64,000 nt of DNA from positions 1-64,000 of the forward strand of contig NZ_JADDXU010000028.1 of the NCBI RefSeq assembly GCF_015163075.1. Reading direction: 5' to 3'. This stretch comes from Streptomyces justiciae (GTDB lineage: Bacteria; Actinomycetota; Actinomycetes; Streptomycetales; Streptomycetaceae). Below are positions 60,604 through 64,000 of this stretch, piece by piece. The notes beneath the pieces were generated by a model. That model made no database searches. It saw nothing but the letters and a program-made list of their open reading frames with translations, and was not told the DNA's origin. A program made the position numbers and the translations under genes. The stretch's first letter is position 1. Every line of letters begins with the position of its first letter.

Positions 60604-63600
60604 ATGGATCTCGTGCCCGCACTCGAAGAACCACTGAAAAAGGTGCTCGGCCCACCCACCGCGAAGGTGATGGCCGAGCACCTCGGCCTGCACACCGTCG
60701 GCGACCTCCTGCACCACTACCCGCGCAGATACGAGGAGCGGGGCCAGCTCACCCACCTGGCCGACCTCCCCATGGACGAGCACGTCACGGTCGTGGCGAT
60801 GGTCGCCGACGCCCGCCTGCACACCTTCGCCTCCGCCAAGGCCCCGCGAGGCAAGGGCCAGCGCCTCGAAGTGACCATCACGGACGGCAACGGCCGCCTC
60901 CAACTGGTCTTCTTCGGCAACGGCGTCCACAAGCCCCACAAGGAGCTCCTGCCCGGCACACGCGCGATGTTCGCGGGCAAGGTCTCCGTCTTCAACCGCC
61001 GACTCCAACTGGCACATCCGGCGTACGAGTTGCTGCGCGGTGCCGACGACGAGGCGACGGAGACGGTCGAGACCTGGGCCGGCGCCCTCATCCCGATCTA
61101 CCCCGCCACGGCCAAGCTGGAGTCCTGGAAGATCGGCAAGGCGATCCAGACGGTCCTGCCGAGCGCCCAGGAGGCGGTCGACCCGCTCCCGGACTCCCTC
61201 CGCGAGGGCCGAGGGCTCCTGCCGCTGCCGGAGGCCCTCCTCAAGATCCACCGCCCGCACACCAAGGCCGACATCGAGGACGCCCGCTCCCGCCTCAAAT
61301 GGGACGAGGCCTTCGTCCTCCAGGTCGCCCTCGCCCGCCGCCGCCACGCCGACGCCCAGCTCCCGGCGGTCGCCCGCCGCCCCAAGCCGGACGGCCTCCT
61401 CACGGCCTTCGACGACCGCCTCCCCTTCACCCTCACGGAGGGCCAGCAGAAGGTCTCCAAGGAGATCTTCGACGACCTGGCGACGGAGCATCCGATGCAC
61501 CGGCTGTTGCAGGGCGAGGTCGGATCGGGCAAGGCACAACCCCTTGACTCGCTGGTGCTGACTCCCACCGGTTTCCGTCGTATGGGGGACCTGAAGGTGG
61601 GGGATGAAGTTGTCGTGCCCGACGGAGAGATCGCGCTGATCGACGGTGTCTTCCCGCAAGGAGAGCGCGACGTCTGGCGGCTGGTGCTGTCCGACGGCAG
61701 CTCTGTCGAGTGCGACGACGAACATCTCTGGATCGTCGGTACCAGTTGCGGATGGCACCGAGGGCAGGCGCCGAAGATCATGACCAGTCGGGAGATCCGT
61801 CTGGACACGTTCAAGGCGAACGGCTCCTCGAAGTGGTACATCCCGGCCGCGACCCCCGTCGACCTCGGCGGCGACACAGGACTGCCCCTGGATCCCTACC
61901 TGTTCGGTCTGCTCCTGGGTGACGGCTCGTTCCGGCACAACCTGCGGTTGTCCACGATCGACGACGAGATCCGTGATGCCGCGGCGGCAGCTGTCGCGCC
62001 GGAATGCCGGTTGGTGCCGGTGAAGGGCTCTGGCTGCGACTACACGATCCAGCTGACACAACGTGCCGGCGGTGTCCGAAATCCCGTGATCCAGATCTTG
62101 CGCGACCTGAACCTGTGGGGCGTGACGTCACACGACAAGTTCGTGCCCTGCGAATTCAAGAACACGTCGATCAAGAATCGTCTGTCCCTGCTGCAAGGTC
62201 TGCTGGACACGGACGGCACTGTCCAGGCGGACGGCATGAGCATCTCGCTCTGTTCGGCGTCACGCAGGCTCGCAGACGACGTCGCCTGGCTCGTGCGCTC
62301 GCTGGGTGGCCGCGCACGAGTCCTGCCGAAGCGAGCCGCTTTCAACGTCTCGGTGGCCCTGCCCGAGGAGTACGCGCCATTCCGGCTGGCCCGTAAGGCT
62401 GCACGCGTACACCCCCGGCCGAAATACAACACCTTCAGGCGGGGAATCCGGGCTGTCGAATACGTGGGACGCAAGCCGGTCCAGTGCATCAGCGTCGCCC
62501 ACCCGAGCCATGCCTATGTCACCGACAACTTCACGGTCACCCACAACACCATGGTCGCTTTGCGCGCCATGCTCGCCACCGTCGACGCCGGCGGTCAGGC
62601 CGCCATGCTCGCGCCCACCGAGGTGCTCGCCCAGCAGCACCACCGCTCGGTCGTCGAGATGATGGGTGAGCTGGCCGAGGGCGGGATGCTGGGCGGGGCC
62701 GAGCACGCCACCAAGGTGGTGCTGCTGACCGGGTCCATGGGAGCGGCCGCGCGGAAACAGGCACTGCTCGACCTCGTCACCGGCGAGGCCGGCATCGTCA
62801 TCGGCACGCACGCGCTGATCGAGGACAAGGTCCAGTTCCACGACCTCGGCCTGGTCGTCGTCGACGAACAGCACCGCTTCGGCGTCGAGCAGCGCGACGC
62901 CCTGCGCGGCAAGGGCAAACAGCCCCCGCACCTCCTCGTGATGACGGCCACGCCCATCCCGCGCACGGTCGCGATGACGGTCTTCGGCGACCTTGAGACC
63001 TCCGTTCTCGACCAGCTCCCGGCCGGCCGCTCGCCGATCGCCAGCCATGTCGTCCCGGCCGCCGACAAGCCCCACTTCCTGGCCCGCGCCTGGGAACGCG
63101 TGCGCGAGGAGGTGGAGAACGGCCATCAGGGGTACGTCGTCTGCCCCCGCATCGGCGATGACGAGGACGACCCCAAGAAGGTCCGCAAGTCCGCGGAGGA
63201 CGAGGCCGAGAAGCGCCCGCCGCTGGCCGTCCTGGAGATCGCCGACCAACTCACCAAGGGCCCGCTGAGCGGGCTGCGGGTCGAGGTCCTGCACGGCCGT
63301 ATGCATCCCGACGACAAGGACGCGGTCATGCGCCGCTTCGCCGCCGGCGAGACCCATGTCCTGGTCGCCACCACGGTCATCGAGGTCGGCGTCAACGTCC
63401 CCAACGCCACCGCCATGGTGATCATGGACGCCGACCGCTTCGGCGTCTCCCAGCTCCACCAGCTCCGCGGCCGGGTGGGCCGAGGCTCCGCGGCGGGCCT
63501 CTGCCTCCTGGTCACCGAGATGCCGGAGGCCAGCGCCGCCCGCCAGCGCCTGAACGCGGTGGCGTCGACACTGGACGGCTTCGAGCTCTCCCGCATCGAC

Positions 63601-63828
63601 CTGGAGCAGCGCCGCGAGGGCGACGTCCTCGGCCAGGCCCAGTCCGGCGCCCGCACCTCCCTGAAGGTCCTCGCGGTCATCGAGGACGAGGAGGTCATCG
63701 CGGAGGCGAGGGAGGAAGCGGTGGCGGTGGTGGAGGCGGACCCGGAGCTCAAGAACCTTCCGGGCCTGCGCACGGCGCTCGATGCGCTCTTGGACGAGGA
63801 GAGGGAGCAGTACCTGGAAAAGGGCTGA
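60604..63828 (+). CDS. recG: ATP-dependent DNA helicase RecG containing an intein
   Basis: 1074 codons, of which 338 are an intein (61534-62547); the spliced product would be 736 residues, normal for RecG. RecG reverses stalled forks and moves Holliday junctions. The wedge/OB domain is N-terminal (~residues 50-210). Motif I GEVGSGK|T is cut by the intein; then DEQHRFG (motif II), TATPIPRTVAMT (III), VIEVGVNVPNATAMVI (V) and QLRGRVGRG (VI). ATG 60604 gives MDLVPALEEPLKKVLGPPTA. Without splicing the Walker A threonine is separated from its lysine, so activity should depend on splicing. Confidence 0.95.
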   Translation: MDLVPALEEPLKKVLGPPTAKVMAEHLGLHTVGDLLHHYPRRYEERGQLTHLADLPMDEHVTVVAMVADARLHTFASAKAPRGKGQRLEVTITDGNGRLQLVFFGNGVHKPHKELLPGTRAMFAGKVSVFNRRLQLAHPAYELLRGADDEATETVETWAGALIPIYPATAKLESWKIGKAIQTVLPSAQEAVDPLPDSLREGRGLLPLPEALLKIHRPHTKADIEDARSRLKWDEAFVLQVALARRRHADAQLPAVARRPKPDGLLTAFDDRLPFTLTEGQQKVSKEIFDDLATEHPMHRLLQGEVGSGKAQPLDSLVLTPTGFRRMGDLKVGDEVVVPDGEIALIDGVFPQGERDVWRLVLSDGSSVECDDEHLWIVGTSCGWHRGQAPKIMTSREIRLDTFKANGSSKWYIPAATPVDLGGDTGLPLDPYLFGLLLGDGSFRHNLRLSTIDDEIRDAAAAAVAPECRLVPVKGSGCDYTIQLTQRAGGVRNPVIQILRDLNLWGVTSHDKFVPCEFKNTSIKNRLSLLQGLLDTDGTVQADGMSISLCSASRRLADDVAWLVRSLGGRARVLPKRAAFNVSVALPEEYAPFRLARKAARVHPRPKYNTFRRGIRAVEYVGRKPVQCISVAHPSHAYVTDNFTVTHNTMVALRAMLATVDAGGQAAMLAPTEVLAQQHHRSVVEMMGELAEGGMLGGAEHATKVVLLTGSMGAAARKQALLDLVTGEAGIVIGTHALIEDKVQFHDLGLVVVDEQHRFGVEQRDALRGKGKQPPHLLVMTATPIPRTVAMTVFGDLETSVLDQLPAGRSPIASHVVPAADKPHFLARAWERVREEVENGHQGYVVCPRIGDDEDDPKKVRKSAEDEAEKRPPLAVLEIADQLTKGPLSGLRVEVLHGRMHPDDKDAVMRRFAAGETHVLVATTVIEVGVNVPNATAMVIMDADRFGVSQLHQLRGRVGRGSAAGLCLLVTEMPEASAARQRLNAVASTLDGFELSRIDLEQRREGDVLGQAQSGARTSLKVLAVIEDEEVIAEAREEAVAVVEADPELKNLPGLRTALDALLDEEREQYLEKG
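61534..62547 (+). mobile_element. Class 3-type intein with LAGLIDADG endonuclease domain
   Basis: 338 residues inserted in frame between Lys and Thr of the RecG Walker A motif. Block A: AQPLDSLVLTPTG, beginning with Ala instead of Cys or Ser. Block B: SSVECDDEHLW with Trp66 (B:12). Block F: VQCISVAHPSHAYV with Cys318 (F:4). Block G: FTVTHN with Thr336, His337, Asn338, and +1 Thr. These are the W-C-T residues that define class 3 inteins, where the block F Cys starts splicing. The endonuclease motifs LFGLLLGDG (123-131) and LQGLLDTDG (220-228) are intact, so homing may still be possible. Codons ending in A or T are more common than in the flanking extein, suggesting transfer. Confidence 0.93.
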
Positions 63829-63840
63829 GGGAGACTTCCT

Positions 63841-63897
63841 AGGGGCGCGGGGCTGTAATCCATATGCGGCTACCGCCGCGCGGGCGCGACCAGCCAC
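63841..63897 (+). repeat. Dispersed Streptomyces intergenic repeat, longer form
   Basis: AGGGGCGCGGGGCTGTAATC continues to GCGCGACCAGCCAC with an inserted ATATGCGGCTACCGCCGCGC stretch. Related to the elements at 25547 and 46858; it lies 12 bp after recG and may form its terminator. Confidence 0.65.
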
Positions 63898-63935
63898 ACT
63901 GAGACCTGAAGCCGCCCACAGACCAAGGACCACAG

Positions 63936-64000
63936 ATGACCCGCGTAATCGCCGGCGCAGCCGGCGGTCGCCGCCTAGCTGTCCCGCCAGGGACCGGCAC
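63936..64000 (+). CDS. rsmD: 16S rRNA (guanine-966-N2)-methyltransferase, 5' part
   Basis: The first 21 codons, MTRVIAGAAGGRRLAVPPGT then G, run off the window end. RsmD-family proteins begin with a closely similar R-IAG--GGR-L--P-G segment, and rsmD follows recG in Streptomyces. AAGGACCACAG precedes ATG 63936. The call rests on this short piece and synteny. Confidence 0.8.
   Translation, partial: MTRVIAGAAGGRRLAVPPGTG

Overview
This window is chromosomal DNA from a high-GC actinomycete, almost certainly a Streptomyces. Evidence: strongly GC-biased third codon positions, frequent GTG and TTG starts, two conservon operons, HupS with a Lys/Ala/Thr tail, F420 biosynthesis, NdgR divergent from leuCD, and a gene order (ilvE ... 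accBE, cvn, gltX, ndgR-leuCD, hupS, gpsA-ddl, thiL-thiD, rpmB, recG, rsmD) that matches the conserved Streptomyces core as I remember it from S. coelicolor. The genus call is inference. No rRNA, CRISPR array, integrase or transposase was seen.

Layout. 1-7030: ilvE, a nucleobase permease, and a divergent urease-like unit (fused gamma/beta subunit, alpha subunit) with agmatine deiminase and a TetR regulator, suggesting salvage of nitrogen from purines, urea-like compounds or polyamines. 7030-9890: two tandem exported PD40/TolB-like propeller proteins separated by an 8-bp microsatellite. 9900-11800: citramalate synthase (cimA) behind a probable attenuator with a leader peptide carrying tandem rare Ile codons. 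11800-23500: secreted and accessory genes (lipoprotein, modular GH3 glycosidase, Gly-rich membrane protein, trypsin, Cml-type exporter, YceI, PL8 lyase) with several local repeat arrays and gene remnants. 23660-25480: accB-accE of acyl-CoA carboxylase.

25600-36350: two complete, tandem, minus-strand conservons (cvnA-B-C-D twice), each a membrane sensor kinase, a roadblock protein, a DUF742 protein and a Ras-like GTPase. 36350-45800: a small duplicated-motif peptide gene, a FAH-family hydrolase, gltX, a HAD phosphatase, five tRNA genes (Gln-Glu-Glu-Gln-Glu), a MerR/DUF4188 pair, ndgR and leuCD. The amino acid theme is strong: ilvE, cimA and ndgR-leuCD all act on branched-chain amino acids. 45900-53700: hupS, cofC, plsC-gpsA (phospholipid precursors), ddl, a DUF3515 lipoprotein, a stand-alone RAM-domain protein, thiL-thiD and rpmB.

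53900-64000: a FakA-like DAK/DhaL protein, then a minus-strand Hsp90-family ATPase translationally coupled to a 982-residue helical-repeat protein, then recG and the start of rsmD. The most striking observation is that recG is split by an in-frame 338-residue intein placed exactly between Lys and Thr of the Walker A motif. Its residues fit a class 3 intein (Ala1, Trp66, Cys318, Thr336, terminal His-Asn, +1 Thr) with two LAGLIDADG-type motifs. Other points worth attention are the urease-like locus lacking accessory genes and the canonical flap cysteine, the Hsp90/repeat-protein operon, the cimA leader, and the conserved tail of the two CvnA kinases whose last codons form the cvnB ribosome binding site.
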